A DNA stretch of 33,421 bases, from the NCBI RefSeq assembly GCF_016429285.1, contig NZ_JAELUI010000055.1:1-33421 (forward strand), read 5' to 3'. Positions 16,851-26,718 of the stretch are shown here, piece by piece; positions within the stretch are counted from its first letter, which is position 1, and the number at the start of each line of letters is the position of its first letter. Both the position numbers and the translations under genes were made by a program. This DNA is from Ralstonia sp. ASV6. GTDB taxonomy: Bacteria > Pseudomonadota > Gammaproteobacteria > Burkholderiales > Burkholderiaceae. Under the pieces are notes generated by a model. That model made no database searches. It was not told the origin of the DNA and saw only the letters and a list, made by a program, of their open reading frames with translations.

Positions 16851-17846
16851 CTAGGGCTTCACCACGTTCACGGGCGTGCCGGCAGCCCACGCCGCCACGT
16901 TGGCGAGCGTCGTATCGGCGATGCCCGCCAGCGCCTCGCGGGTGAAGAACGCCTGGTGCGCAGTGACGATGACATTGGGAAACGTCAGCAGCCGCGCGAA
17001 CACGTCGTCCTGCAGCACATCGGCAGAGCGGTCTTCGAAGAAGAGGTCCGCTTCTTCCTCATAGACGTCCAGCCCCAGATGGCCGAGCTGGCCGGTCTTG
17101 AGCGCATCGATCAGCGCGGGGCTGTCGACCAGGCCGCCACGGCTGGTGTTGATGAGCATCGCACCGGTTTTCATGCTGGCCAGCGCCGTGGCGTCGATCA
17201 GGTGGTGGGTGTCGGCGTTCAGCGGACAGTGCAGGCTGACGATGTCGGACTGCGCCAGCAACGCCGGCAGCGGCACGTAGTGCGCACCCAGCGCCGTCAG
17301 CGAGGCCTGCGGAAACGGGTCGAAGGCCAGCACCCGGCAGCCGAAGCCCGCCATGATGCGCGCGAACACCTGCCCGATCTGCCCCGTGCCGACCACGCCA
17401 ACGGTCTTGCCGGCCAGGTCGAAACCGAGCAGCCCATCCAGTGAAAAATCTCCTTCGCGCGTGCGATTGCAGGCGCGGTGCAGCCGCCGGTTGAGCGTGA
17501 GGATCATGCCCACCGCATGTTCGGCCACCGCATGTGGCGAGTATGCCGGCACGCGCACCACCGTCAGCCCCAGGCGCTGCGCAGCGGCCAGGTCGACATG
17601 GTTGAAGCCGGCCGAGCGCAGCGCGATCAGGCGCGTGCCGCCCGCCGCCAGTTCGGCCAGCACCTCGGCATCGAGCGCGTCGTTCACGAACGGACAGACC
17701 ACCTCAAAGCCCGCCGCGAGCGATGCCGTTTGTGCATCGAGGTGCGCGCGCTGGAAGACAAGATCGAAGTGATGCCCGCCGCGCGCGAGGGCGGCGCGAA
17801 AGCTGTCTTCGTCGTAGCGGTGGCTGCTGAAGAAAAGGATGCGCAT
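16851..17846 (-). CDS. ldhA: D-lactate dehydrogenase (D-isomer 2-hydroxyacid dehydrogenase family)
   Basis: A 331-residue cytosolic NAD-dependent enzyme reducing pyruvate to D-lactate. The nucleotide motif is GTGQIG (153-158). Catalytic Arg236 (NTSRGG), Glu265 (DVYEEE) and His297 (TAHQAF) sit one residue off the E. coli LdhA positions 235/264/296. The stretches VRVPAYSPHAVAEHAVGM and DLFFEDRSADVLQDDVF are close to E. coli LdhA as I recall it, making this the LdhA branch rather than a general hydroxyacid dehydrogenase. ATG 17846 starts the fold (MRILFFSS); the longer reading adds ten unsupported residues. It follows the sigma-54 activator gene by 40 bases on the same strand, so read-through is likely. 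Confidence 0.93.
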   Translation of the reverse strand: MRILFFSSHRYDEDSFRAALARGGHHFDLVFQRAHLDAQTASLAAGFEVVCPFVNDALDAEVLAELAAGGTRLIALRSAGFNHVDLAAAQRLGLTVVRVPAYSPHAVAEHAVGMILTLNRRLHRACNRTREGDFSLDGLLGFDLAGKTVGVVGTGQIGQVFARIMAGFGCRVLAFDPFPQASLTALGAHYVPLPALLAQSDIVSLHCPLNADTHHLIDATALASMKTGAMLINTSRGGLVDSPALIDALKTGQLGHLGLDVYEEEADLFFEDRSADVLQDDVFARLLTFPNVIVTAHQAFFTREALAGIADTTLANVAAWAAGTPVNVVKP

Positions 17847-17886
17847 GGGCGTTGGCTGGGACAGCGGTATTGGCAACCGCGCTAGC

Positions 17887-19767
17887 TTACTCCCGCGAAA
17901 TGCCGTGCTTGCGCAGCTTGCGGTACAGCGTGTTGCGGCTGATGCCGAGCGCTTCGGCGGTCTGGGCCATGCGCCAGTCGTGCGTTTTCAACGCGGCGAG
18001 CAGGGCGGTCTTCTCCGCGTCTTCCAGCGGTGCGGGTGCCTCGGCTGCGGGCTGCAGTTCGGCGGGCAGATCGCGCAGGCGGATGCGGCTGTCATCTGAC
18101 AACGCCACCAGCGTGCGCAGCACATTGCGCAACTGGCGCACGTTGCCGGGCCAGGGTTGGGTGAGCAGGGTGTCGCGTGCATCGTCGTCCAGGCGGATGA
18201 CGCGTCCGCGAGCCGCTTCGGCCAGCAGATGCGCAAGCAGCGCAGCCTTGTCGGCGCGCTCACGCAGCGGCGGCAGCGTGATGCGCAGACCGTTCAGGCG
18301 GTAGTACAGATCTTCGCGGAAGGCGCCTTCGCGCACGCGCGCCTCCAGATCCCGGTGGCTGGCGCTGATGATGCGTACGTCCACGGGTTGCGCCTCGCCG
18401 CCCAGTGGTACGACCGTGCGCTCTTCCAGCACGCGCAGCAGCCGGGTCTGCAGCATGAGCGACATGTCGCCGATCTCATCGAGGAACAGCGTGCCGCCAT
18501 CGGCTTGCTGCAGCTTGCCGCGCATGCCTTCCTTGCGTGCGCCGGTGAAGCTGCCGCCGCGATAGCCGAAGAGTTCGCTTTCGATCAGCGCTTCGGGAAT
18601 CGCCGCGCAGTTGATGGCAACAAAGGGTTGTGCGGTGCGTGAACTGGCCTGGTGGACGGCCTTGGCAAACGCCTCTTTGCCGGTGCCGGTTTCGCCGTAC
18701 AACAGCAGCGGCACATCGTGCTCGTAGACGCGCAGCGCACGGTGGAAATCGGTACGCAGCCCGTCGGTTTGCAGGCAGAGGCCCGGGGTGGCCTGCACCG
18801 GTTTGGAGGTGAGGGCCGTGTCGGCCACCGGGCGTGGGCGCGGCGCGCGCAGCAGGCCGAATAGCGTGCGGCCCTGGTGGGTATGCAACGGCCACGCCAC
18901 GCCGGAGGCTTGCGTGGCACGTGCGAGTAGCGCATCGGCCGACACGTCGAATACCGTATCCACCGGCTGCCCGAGCAACGATTGGCGCGTGGCCCCCAAC
19001 AGGTTCAACGCGCTCTGGTTGGCCGCGCGGATGCGCCCATCGCCGCCCACGGCCAGCAGCCCTTCGCTGAACAGGCCGACGTATTCCGGCTGGGCGTGGA
19101 AGCGCAGCAGCCAGTCGCGTTCGAAATGTTGCAGGAAGACACCGCCCTCGATCACCTTGGCGGAGAGATTGACCAGCGCGGTGGTGTGGAACTGCCCCTG
19201 GCGCGACATCTCGCGGCGGATGGACGACACATCCAGCACGGCCAGCAGGTTGCCGTGTGGATCGAACACCGGGCTGGCCGAGCAGGCGAGTTGAATATGA
19301 CGGCTGCGGAAATGTTCTTCCTGATAGATCGTCAGCGCCTGTCGTTCGACCACACAGGTGCCGATGCCGTTGGTGCCTTCAGCGGCCTCGCTCCAGTCGG
19401 CGCCGGACCACAGGCCGGCCTGCTCGAACAGCGAGCGCTCCGGATGGCCGGCCACACAGTCGAGGATCACGCCATCCGCATCGGTCAGTGCCACCACGTG
19501 GCCGCCGGCAAGCTGGCGATGCAGGCTGTGCATCTCGCCGCCGGCAATGCTGAGCATGGGTTGGAGCTGCTCACGGCGCTCGCGGATGCGGGCCGCTTCC
19601 AGCACGGCAGGCGCATCGGCGTGCGCTGGGTCCAGCCGATGCTGCTGTAGGCAGCGCAGCCACGAACGTGCGATGGACGGATCGGCCGCCGGGCCTGCCA
19701 GCGGAGCATTCTGCTGCGCGAGCGTCAGCACCTGGCCGGTGTGATGCGACATGCGGTGGTCTTGCAT
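17887..19767 (-). CDS. Sigma-54-dependent transcriptional activator, AcoR type
   Basis: A 626-residue activator. It has an N-terminal GAF sensor (about 80-190, AEGTNGIGTC being typical of AcoR-like proteins), a PAS-like region (about 225-300), an AAA+ core with Walker A GETGTGKE (358-365), sigma-54 contact loop GSFTGA (405-410; the consensus is GAFTGA, and Ser is a known variant), Walker B GGTLFLDEIGD (424-434) and arginine region REDLYYRLNGL, then a Fis-type HTH (about 585-622, ALGISRNTLYRKL). AcoR activates acetoin and aldehyde catabolism in Cupriavidus. It is divergent from an aldehyde dehydrogenase that has a sigma-54 promoter, its evident target. ATG 19767 is chosen because AAGGAGA precedes it. 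Confidence 0.95.
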   Translation of the reverse strand: MQDHRMSHHTGQVLTLAQQNAPLAGPAADPSIARSWLRCLQQHRLDPAHADAPAVLEAARIRERREQLQPMLSIAGGEMHSLHRQLAGGHVVALTDADGVILDCVAGHPERSLFEQAGLWSGADWSEAAEGTNGIGTCVVERQALTIYQEEHFRSRHIQLACSASPVFDPHGNLLAVLDVSSIRREMSRQGQFHTTALVNLSAKVIEGGVFLQHFERDWLLRFHAQPEYVGLFSEGLLAVGGDGRIRAANQSALNLLGATRQSLLGQPVDTVFDVSADALLARATQASGVAWPLHTHQGRTLFGLLRAPRPRPVADTALTSKPVQATPGLCLQTDGLRTDFHRALRVYEHDVPLLLYGETGTGKEAFAKAVHQASSRTAQPFVAINCAAIPEALIESELFGYRGGSFTGARKEGMRGKLQQADGGTLFLDEIGDMSLMLQTRLLRVLEERTVVPLGGEAQPVDVRIISASHRDLEARVREGAFREDLYYRLNGLRITLPPLRERADKAALLAHLLAEAARGRVIRLDDDARDTLLTQPWPGNVRQLRNVLRTLVALSDDSRIRLRDLPAELQPAAEAPAPLEDAEKTALLAALKTHDWRMAQTAEALGISRNTLYRKLRKHGISRE

Positions 19768-19844
19768 CGCCTGTGTCTCCTTCGCCTCGTGTCCGCCGTG
19801 GTCGACGAATTGTGCGTTTTCGCTGCGTACCGAAAATAGCACAG

Positions 19845-19856
19845 TGTCCTGAGACA
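19845..19856. promoter_or_regulatory. Candidate upstream activator site
   Basis: TGTC-CTGA-GACA is a short inverted repeat about 95 bases upstream of the sigma-54 promoter, a normal distance for an activator site. GTGTC (19844-19848) and GACAC (19870-19874) make a second, wider symmetry. It is a candidate binding site for the divergent AcoR-type protein. Confidence 0.4.
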
Positions 19857-19951
19857 ACGTATCGGGGGTGACACGCGCGGTTGATCCGCCGCAAGGGCCG
19901 CTTCTCGAGGAAAACCGCACGGCATGCAGGTTTGCCGTCGGGGGCCGGACA

Positions 19952-19967
19952 TGGCCCGCACCTTGCA
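19952..19967 (+). promoter_or_regulatory. Sigma-54 (-24/-12) promoter of the aldehyde dehydrogenase gene
   Basis: TGGCCC-N5-TTGCA differs from the consensus TGGCAC-N5-TTGCW at one base, with exact spacing. Transcription would begin near 19978, leaving a leader of about 60 bases before the ATG at 20038. The divergent sigma-54 activator gene makes the match convincing. Confidence 0.8.
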
Positions 19968-20037
19968 GAAGCACTCCCGGACGCGGCGCAACCTATGACG
20001 CCTGCGCCGCCCAAATCACATCAGGAGACAACCCATC

Positions 20038-21558
20038 ATGCGTTACGCCCATCCCGGCACGTCCGGCGCCATCGTTTCGTTCAAGTCGCGCTACGGTAAC
20101 TTCATCGGCGGCGAGTTTGTTGCGCCAGTCAAAGGTCAGTACTTCACCAACACCACGCCGGTGACGGGCGAGGCGATTGCCGAATTCCCGCGCTCGACGG
20201 CGGAAGACATCGACCGTGCACTCGATGCCGCGCACGCTGCGGCAGACGCCTGGGGCCGCACCTCGGTGCAGGATCGCTCGCTGATCCTGCTCAAGATCGC
20301 CGACCGCATCGAGCAGAACCTCGAACTGCTGGCCGTGACGGAAACGTGGGACAACGGCAAGCCCGTGCGCGAAACGCTCAATGCGGACATTCCGCTGGCG
20401 GTGGATCACTTCCGTTACTACGCCGGCTGCATCCGCGCGCAAGAGGGCTCGGCGGCGGAGATCAACGAGCACACTGTGGCGTATCACATCCACGAACCGC
20501 TGGGCGTGGTCGGCCAGATCATCCCGTGGAATTTCCCCCTGCTGATGGCCGCGTGGAAGCTGGCGCCCGCGCTTGCTGCCGGCAATTGCATCGTGCTCAA
20601 GCCAGCCGAGCAGACGCCGCTGGGCATCAATGTGCTGATGGAGTTGATTGGCGATCTGCTGCCGCGCGGCGTGCTCAATGTTGTGCACGGCTTCGGTAAG
20701 GAAGCCGGCGAGGCACTCGCCACCAGCAAGCGCATCGCCAAGATTGCCTTCACGGGCTCGACGCCGGTGGGCTCGCATATCCTCAAGTGCGCGGCCGAGA
20801 ACATCATTCCGTCGACGGTGGAGCTGGGCGGCAAGTCGCCCAACATCTATTTCGAAGACATCATGCAGGCCGAGCCGAGCTTTATCGAGAAGGCCGCCGA
20901 AGGCCTGGTACTCGGCTTCTTCAACCAGGGTGAGGTGTGCACGTGCCCCTCGCGCGCGCTGGTGCAGGAGTCCATCTACGGCCGCTTCATGGATGCGGTA
21001 CTGACCAAGGTCGCCGCCATCAAGCGTGGCGACCCGCTCGACACGGAAACGATGGTGGGCGCGCAGGCTTCCGAGCAGCAGTTCAACAAGATCCGCACGT
21101 ATCTGGAAATCGCGCGGGAAGAGGGCGCCGAGTGCCTGGTCGGCGGCGAGCCCGAAGTGCTGCCCGGCAAGCTCGGCACCGGTTACTACATCAAGCCGAC
21201 GCTGCTCAAGGGCGACAACAGCATGCGTGTGTTCCAGGAGGAGATCTTCGGCCCGGTGATTGCCGTGACCACCTTCAAGGACGAAGCGCAGGCCGTGCAG
21301 ATTGCCAATGACACCGAATATGGCTTGGGTGCCGGCGTGTGGACGCGCGACATCAACCGTGCCTATCGCGTGGGCCGTGCCATCAAGGCCGGGCGTGTGT
21401 GGACCAACTGCTATCACCTGTATCCGGCGCACGCAGCCTTTGGCGGTTACAAGAAATCGGGCGTGGGCCGTGAGACCCACAAGATGATGCTCGACCATTA
21501 TCAGCAGACCAAGAACCTGCTGGTGAGCTACGACACGCAGCCGCTGGGCTTCTTCTGA
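20038..21558 (+). CDS. exaC: NAD-dependent (acet)aldehyde dehydrogenase, ExaC/AcoD type
   Basis: A 506-residue cytosolic enzyme oxidising acetaldehyde or similar aldehydes to acids. The start [19 protein letters not shown] and the length of 506 match P. aeruginosa ExaC and Cupriavidus AcoD as I recall them. Catalytic residues are Glu262 (VELGGKSP) and Cys301 ([11 protein letters not shown]); the cofactor site shows IIPWNFP and [15 protein letters not shown] precedes the ATG. Expression is probably sigma-54 dependent through the promoter at 19952-19967 and the divergent AcoR-type activator. Neighbouring D-lactate dehydrogenase suggests a role in two- and three-carbon overflow metabolism, though that is inference. 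No alcohol dehydrogenase or acetoin genes are in the window. Confidence 0.95.
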   Translation: MRYAHPGTSGAIVSFKSRYGNFIGGEFVAPVKGQYFTNTTPVTGEAIAEFPRSTAEDIDRALDAAHAAADAWGRTSVQDRSLILLKIADRIEQNLELLAVTETWDNGKPVRETLNADIPLAVDHFRYYAGCIRAQEGSAAEINEHTVAYHIHEPLGVVGQIIPWNFPLLMAAWKLAPALAAGNCIVLKPAEQTPLGINVLMELIGDLLPRGVLNVVHGFGKEAGEALATSKRIAKIAFTGSTPVGSHILKCAAENIIPSTVELGGKSPNIYFEDIMQAEPSFIEKAAEGLVLGFFNQGEVCTCPSRALVQESIYGRFMDAVLTKVAAIKRGDPLDTETMVGAQASEQQFNKIRTYLEIAREEGAECLVGGEPEVLPGKLGTGYYIKPTLLKGDNSMRVFQEEIFGPVIAVTTFKDEAQAVQIANDTEYGLGAGVWTRDINRAYRVGRAIKAGRVWTNCYHLYPAHAAFGGYKKSGVGRETHKMMLDHYQQTKNLLVSYDTQPLGFF

Positions 21559-21592
21559 CCTGCGCGGCTGGGGCTGGCTGTTTGGGCGGGGG

Positions 21593-21620
21593 TGCCGGCA
21601 AGGCTGTTAGCATGCCGGCA
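21593..21620. repeat. Paired TGCCGGCA palindromes between exaC and sbcB
   Basis: The self-complementary octamer TGCCGGCA occurs at 21593-21600 and 21613-21620. The two can form a hairpin with a 12-base loop 35 bases after the exaC stop. There is no T-run, so it is at best a weak or Rho-assisted terminator. Confidence 0.3.
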
Positions 21621-21649
21621 TCTTCAGCCTTTTCCTGCGAGCAATTCCC

Positions 21650-23089
21650 TTGCCCGTCACCCAGACCTTCCTCTGGCACGACTACGAAACCTTCGGCGCC
21701 GTGCCACGCCGCGATCGCCCCGCACAGTTTGCGAGCATCCGCACCGATGCCGAGCTCAACGAGATTGGCGAGCCGGTCGAGCTGTTCTGCCAGCCCTCCA
21801 ATGACTGGCTGCCCGACCCGGTGTCGTGCCTCATCACCGGCATCACGCCGCAGCAGTGCGCCAAGCAGGGCGTGCCGGAATATCAATTCGCGCAGGCCAT
21901 CGAGCGCGAACTGGGCACGCCCGGCACCATCGGCGTGGGCTACAACACCATCCGTTTTGACGACGAAGTCACGCGCCACCTGTTCTGGCGCAACCTGATC
22001 GACCCGTACGCACGCGAGTGGCAGAACGAGTGCGGGCGGTGGGACTTGCTGGACGTGGTGCGCACCACGTGGGCGCTGCGCCCGGATGGTATCCAGTGGC
22101 CTAAACACGAAGATGGCAAGCCGAGCTTCAAGCTGGAGCATTTGTCCAAGGCCAACGGCCTGGTGCACGATGCCGCGCACGATGCCGTGTCCGACGTGCG
22201 CGCGACGATTGCGCTGGCGCGACTGATCCGCAACGCGCAGCCGCGCCTGTTCGACTTCTGCCTGGCACTGCGCAAGAAAGACCGCGTGCTGGCCGAGATT
22301 GGCGATGCACCGCGACCGCTGCTGCACATCTCCGGCATGTACGGAGTCGAGCGCGGCTGCATGGCCGTGGTGTGGCCGCTGGGCTGGCACCCGACCAACA
22401 AAAATGAGTTGATCGTGTGGGACCTGGCGTTCGACCCCTCCGAGCTGTTTCATATGGATGTCGCCACGATCCGTGAGCGCATGTTCACGCGTACCGCAGA
22501 CTTGGCCGAAGGCACGACGCGCCTGCCCATCAAGTCGATCCACATCAACAAGTCGCCCATCGTCATCAGCAACATGAAGACGCTGCAGCCTGCGCAGGCC
22601 GAGCGCTGGGGCATCGACTTCACCGCCATCGAGCAACACGCCCACATCGCCCAAGGCGCGCCCGACATGCGTGAGACCTGGCGGCAGGTCTATGCCCGCG
22701 AGCTGGAGCCGATCGACGATGTGGACCAGAACCTGTACGGCGGCTTCGTCAGCAATGAAGACCGTCGCACGCTCAACGAACTGCGCACGCTCAACGGTGA
22801 ACAGCTCGCGCAACTGCACCCGGATTTCGCGGATGCGCGCCTGCCCGAGCTGCTGTTCCACTACCGCGCACGCAACTTCCCCGACACGCTCTCCGAAGAG
22901 GAATACGAGCAGTGGGAACAGTTGCGTGCCGAGCGCCTGTTCGAGGGCAATGACGGTTATTTGACCTTCGAGATGTTTGGCGAGCGGCTCCAGCAGTTGG
23001 GCGCCGAAGCCGCTGAGCGTGGCGACGCGCGCGCGCAGAACATCCTGCAAGACCTGTACGACTACGCACAGCAGATCGTGCCGGGCTGA
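21650..23089 (+). CDS. sbcB: Exodeoxyribonuclease I
   Basis: A 479-residue 3'-to-5' single-strand DNA exonuclease used in mismatch repair and recombination (E. coli ExoI is 475). The DnaQ-like active site is Asp11 and Glu13 (WHDYETFG), Asp104 (IRFDDE), His177 and Asp182 (AAHDAVSDVRA). All lie four residues below E. coli positions 15, 17, 108, 181 and 186, so the site is complete. The start is a TTG at 21650, chosen because the family begins just before HDYETF and no in-frame ATG is near. A TTG start and weak ribosome site suggest low expression. A bidirectional terminator follows the stop. Confidence 0.96.
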   Translation: MPVTQTFLWHDYETFGAVPRRDRPAQFASIRTDAELNEIGEPVELFCQPSNDWLPDPVSCLITGITPQQCAKQGVPEYQFAQAIERELGTPGTIGVGYNTIRFDDEVTRHLFWRNLIDPYAREWQNECGRWDLLDVVRTTWALRPDGIQWPKHEDGKPSFKLEHLSKANGLVHDAAHDAVSDVRATIALARLIRNAQPRLFDFCLALRKKDRVLAEIGDAPRPLLHISGMYGVERGCMAVVWPLGWHPTNKNELIVWDLAFDPSELFHMDVATIRERMFTRTADLAEGTTRLPIKSIHINKSPIVISNMKTLQPAQAERWGIDFTAIEQHAHIAQGAPDMRETWRQVYARELEPIDDVDQNLYGGFVSNEDRRTLNELRTLNGEQLAQLHPDFADARLPELLFHYRARNFPDTLSEEEYEQWEQLRAERLFEGNDGYLTFEMFGERLQQLGAEAAERGDARAQNILQDLYDYAQQIVPG

Positions 23090-23109
23090 CGTGCTGAACA
23101 CGCTCAAAG

Positions 23110-23138
23110 AAAAACGGAGGCTGAAGCCTCCGTTTTTT
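23110..23138. terminator. Bidirectional Rho-independent terminator
   Basis: AAAAACGGAGGC (23110-23121), loop TGAA, and GCCTCCGTTTTTT (23126-23138) form a strong hairpin with flanking A and T runs. It serves sbcB on the plus strand and the indolepyruvate oxidoreductase gene on the minus strand. Confidence 0.95.
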
Positions 23139-23157
23139 CATGGCGATGCCGAAGCGA

Positions 23158-26100
23158 TCAAGCTGCGCGTTGCGCCGCCGCCGGATCACGCCACTGCGTC
23201 AGCAGCTTGTTCCAGCGGATGCGCGCCGCTGCCAGGTTGGCCTCCTTCACATGGCCGAAGCCACGGATGTCTTCCGGCAGGCGCGCCAGTTCTACGGCTT
23301 GCGCCAGCTTCTGCGCCGACAGCCCCTTCACCAGTTCGTCCACCAGCGCCCGGTATTCGCCGATCAGCGCGCGCTCGGTGCGGCGCTCTTCGGTTTTTCC
23401 GAATACGTCGAATGCCGTGCCGCGCAGGCCCTTGAGCTTGGTCAGCAGCTTGAACAGCCGCATCGTGTTCGGGCCGAAGCGTTTCTTGATCAGGTGGCCC
23501 TTCTCGTCGTGCTTGGCCGTCATGGGCGGCGCGAGCCAGAAGTTGAGCTGGTAGTCGCGGCCGGGTTCGCCTTCAAACTGCGCGCGCAGCTTGTCGATGA
23601 ATGCCGGATCGGTGTACAGGCGGGCGACTTCGTATTCGTCCTTGTACGCCATCAGCTTGGACAGGTTGCGCACCACGGCTTCGGTGAGTGCCAGCGGCTG
23701 GCCTGCACCAACCACCGCCGTTTCCGCAGCACGCACACGCTCGACCACCGCGCGGAATTCAGCCGCGTATGCAGCGTTCTGGTACGCGGTCAGCAGATCG
23801 ACGCGACGGGCGATCAGTGTGTCCAGCGAGGGCAGGGCGATCACGTCCGCCTTGGCACGCGGCGCATCGTCAGCCAACTTCAGCACCGCATCACGGTCTT
23901 GCGCGAGGTGGCGGCCCCATTCGAATGCGGTCTTGTTCTTCTCGACCGCCACGCCGTTGAGTTCGATCGCGCGGATGAGCGCGTCGTACGTCAGCGGCAG
24001 CCAGCCTTTCTGCCACGCGAAGCCCAGCACCAGCGGGTTGGTGTAGATCGCGTCGCCCAGCAGGCGCACGGCCAGTGTGTTGGCGTCTTCAAACGCGCAG
24101 GCATCGCCGATGGCGGCGCGGATGTCCGCTTCCGCCGAGCTGCCCGGGAAGCGCCAGTTCGGGTTCTTGATGAAGTCGGCCGTGGGCGATGCCGTGCTGT
24201 TGACGATGGCGCGCGTCTGGCCGTGCTGTACCTTGGACAGCACTTCGTCCGACGCCGAGACAATCGCATCGCAACCGATCACCAGGTCGGCCTCGCCCAT
24301 GGCGATGCGCGTGGCGTGGATGCTGTCCGGGCGCTCGCCGATCTGCACGTGCGAGAGCACCGCGCCACCCTTCTGCGCTAGGCCCGCCATGTCGAGCACG
24401 GTCACGCCCTTGCCCTCGATGTGCGCTGCCATGCCGAGCAGCCCGCCGATGGTCACCACGCCCGTGCCGCCCACGCCCGTCACCAGCACGCCGTATGCGC
24501 GCTGGATGGCCGGCAGTTCCGGGTACGGTAGCAGCGGCAGGTCGCTCATCGACACGCCGCGCGATTCCGGCTTGCGCACCTGTGCGCCTTCGGCCGTCAC
24601 AAAGCTCGGGCAGAAGCCGTTCACGCACGAGAAATCCTTGTTGCACGACGACTGGTTGATCTTGCGCTTGGTGCCCAGCTCCGTTTCCAGCGGCTCGACC
24701 GACAGGCAGTTCGACTTGACCGAGCAATCGCCACAGCCTTCGCACACGGCGTCGTTGATGAATGCGCGGCGTGCCGGATCGGCCATCGTGCCGCGCTTGC
24801 GGCGGCGGCGCTTTTCCGTCGCACAGGTCTGGTCGTAGATCAGTACGCTGGTGCCTTGCACTTCGCGCAGCTCGCGCTGGATCGCATCCAGGCGATCGCG
24901 GTGGTGCACGGCCACGCCTTCGGGCAGTTTGATGGCGGCGTTGTACTTCTCCGGCTCGTCCGTGACGATGACGATGCGCGACGTGCCTTCGGCATGCACC
25001 TGGGCGGCAATCTGCGGCACGGAGAGCGGGCCGTCCACCGGCTGGCCGCCGGTCATGGCCACGGCATCGTTGTAGAGGATCTTGTAGGTGATGTTCACCT
25101 TGGCCGCGATGGACGCGCGAATCGCCAGCAGGCCCGAGTGGTAGTACGTGCCGTCGCCCAAGTTGGCGAACACGTGCTGGTCGCCCGAGAACGGCATCTG
25201 GCCAATCCACGCCACGCCTTCACCGCCCATCTGGCTGAAGGTATCGGTGCGGCGGTCCATCCACACGGTCATGTAGTGGCAGCCGATGCCGGCCAGCGCG
25301 CGCGAGCCTTCGGGCACGTTGGTCGACGTGTTGTGCGGGCAGCCCGAGCAGAACCACGGCTTGCGCTCGGCGGTGATGCGGGGCTTGGCCAGCGCCTTCT
25401 CTTTGGCGTCGATGATGGCGATGCGCGCGGCAATGCGCGCACGCACGTCGGACGGCAGCTCGAACTTCTCCAGCCGCGTGGCGATGGCGCGGGCGATCAG
25501 CGCGGGCGAGAGCTCGTAGTGTGCCGGCAGCAGCCAGTTGGCCATCGGCACGGACCATTCGCCGCCAGCGTTGTCGCGTTCGTCAAACTTGCCGTACACG
25601 CGCGGGCGCACGTCGTCGCGGTAGTTGTACAACTCTTCCTTGAGTTGGTATTCGAGAATCTGGCGCTTCTCTTCCACCACCAGAATCTCTTGCAGCCCTT
25701 CGGCAAACGCGCGCGCGCCATGCGCTTCGAGCGGCCACACGCAGCCGACCTTGTACAGGCGGATGCCGATGCGGCGGCAGGTGTCTTCGTCGAGACCGAG
25801 GTCGACCAGCGCCTGGCGTACGTCCAGGTAAGCCTTGCCGGCGGTCATGATGCCAAAGCGCGCCTGCGGCGAATCGAGCACCACGCGGTCGAGCTTGTTG
25901 GCACGCACGTACGACAGGCCCGCGTACCACTTGTAGTCGAGCAGGCGGGCTTCCTGCACCAGCGGCGGATCGGGCCAGCGGATATTGAGGCCGCCCTGCG
26001 GCATGATGAAATCTTCCGGCAGGATGATCTCGGCGCGGTGCGGATCGACGTCCACCGAGGCCGACGATTCCACCACGTCCGTCACGCACTTCATCGACAC

Positions 26101-26718
26101 CCACAGGCCGGAGTAGCGGCTCATTGCCCAGCCGTGCAGGCCGTAGTCGAGGTACTCCTGCACGTTCGACGGATACAGCACCGGAATGCCGGCGGCCTTG
26201 AACACGTGTTCCGACTGGTGCGCCAGCGTGGATGACTTGGCGGCATGGTCATCGCCTGCGAGCACCAGCACGCCGCCGTGTGCGGATGAACCGGCCGAGT
26301 TGGCGTGCTTGAACACATCGATCGTGCGGTCCACACCCGGGCCCTTGCCGTACCACATGCCGTACACGCCGCTGAACTTGGCGTTCGGATACAGATTGAC
26401 CTGCTGCGAGCCCCAGACCGCCGTGGCGGCCAGGTCTTCATTGAGCCCCGCCTGGAAGACGATGTTGTGCCCCGCCAGATGCTTCTTGGCCTTCCACAAG
26501 GCCTGGTCCAGCGCCCCCAGCGGCGAGCCGCGATAGCCGGAGATGAAGCCTGCCGTGTTCAGCCCAGCGGCGCGGTCGCGCTCTTGCTGCAGCATCGGCA
26601 GACGCACCAGGGCCTGCGTGCCGCTGATATAGATGCGGCCACGCTCGAGCGTGTACTTGTCGTCCAGGGAAACGGTTTCGAGCGCGCGGCGTAGCGCGTC
26701 GTTCAGAGGGGCATTCAT
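23158..26718 (-). CDS. Fused indolepyruvate ferredoxin oxidoreductase
   Basis: A 1186-residue single-chain 2-oxoacid oxidoreductase that decarboxylates aryl pyruvates (indolepyruvate, phenylpyruvate) to aryl-acetyl-CoA using TPP and Fe-S clusters. Starting near residue 20 is the pyrimidine-binding alpha-like part. A Cys pair FCSGCPHN lies near 457 and the TPP site GDGTYYHSG with NDAVAMTGGQ near 520-550. A ferredoxin-like Cys cluster CEGCGDCSVKSNC sits near 657 with more Cys (CNKDF, CVNGFC) following. The gamma-like domain GVGGTGVVTIGG is near 749, and a long C-terminal extension completes it. Archaeal enzymes split these into IorA and IorB; the fused form is usual in proteobacteria. ATG 26718 follows GGAG by about seven bases; an open frame continues upstream but is not family-like. 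It stands alone, without an AsnC-type regulator beside it. Confidence 0.93.
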   Translation of the reverse strand: MNAPLNDALRRALETVSLDDKYTLERGRIYISGTQALVRLPMLQQERDRAAGLNTAGFISGYRGSPLGALDQALWKAKKHLAGHNIVFQAGLNEDLAATAVWGSQQVNLYPNAKFSGVYGMWYGKGPGVDRTIDVFKHANSAGSSAHGGVLVLAGDDHAAKSSTLAHQSEHVFKAAGIPVLYPSNVQEYLDYGLHGWAMSRYSGLWVSMKCVTDVVESSASVDVDPHRAEIILPEDFIMPQGGLNIRWPDPPLVQEARLLDYKWYAGLSYVRANKLDRVVLDSPQARFGIMTAGKAYLDVRQALVDLGLDEDTCRRIGIRLYKVGCVWPLEAHGARAFAEGLQEILVVEEKRQILEYQLKEELYNYRDDVRPRVYGKFDERDNAGGEWSVPMANWLLPAHYELSPALIARAIATRLEKFELPSDVRARIAARIAIIDAKEKALAKPRITAERKPWFCSGCPHNTSTNVPEGSRALAGIGCHYMTVWMDRRTDTFSQMGGEGVAWIGQMPFSGDQHVFANLGDGTYYHSGLLAIRASIAAKVNITYKILYNDAVAMTGGQPVDGPLSVPQIAAQVHAEGTSRIVIVTDEPEKYNAAIKLPEGVAVHHRDRLDAIQRELREVQGTSVLIYDQTCATEKRRRRKRGTMADPARRAFINDAVCEGCGDCSVKSNCLSVEPLETELGTKRKINQSSCNKDFSCVNGFCPSFVTAEGAQVRKPESRGVSMSDLPLLPYPELPAIQRAYGVLVTGVGGTGVVTIGGLLGMAAHIEGKGVTVLDMAGLAQKGGAVLSHVQIGERPDSIHATRIAMGEADLVIGCDAIVSASDEVLSKVQHGQTRAIVNSTASPTADFIKNPNWRFPGSSAEADIRAAIGDACAFEDANTLAVRLLGDAIYTNPLVLGFAWQKGWLPLTYDALIRAIELNGVAVEKNKTAFEWGRHLAQDRDAVLKLADDAPRAKADVIALPSLDTLIARRVDLLTAYQNAAYAAEFRAVVERVRAAETAVVGAGQPLALTEAVVRNLSKLMAYKDEYEVARLYTDPAFIDKLRAQFEGEPGRDYQLNFWLAPPMTAKHDEKGHLIKKRFGPNTMRLFKLLTKLKGLRGTAFDVFGKTEERRTERALIGEYRALVDELVKGLSAQKLAQAVELARLPEDIRGFGHVKEANLAAARIRWNKLLTQWRDPAAAQRAA

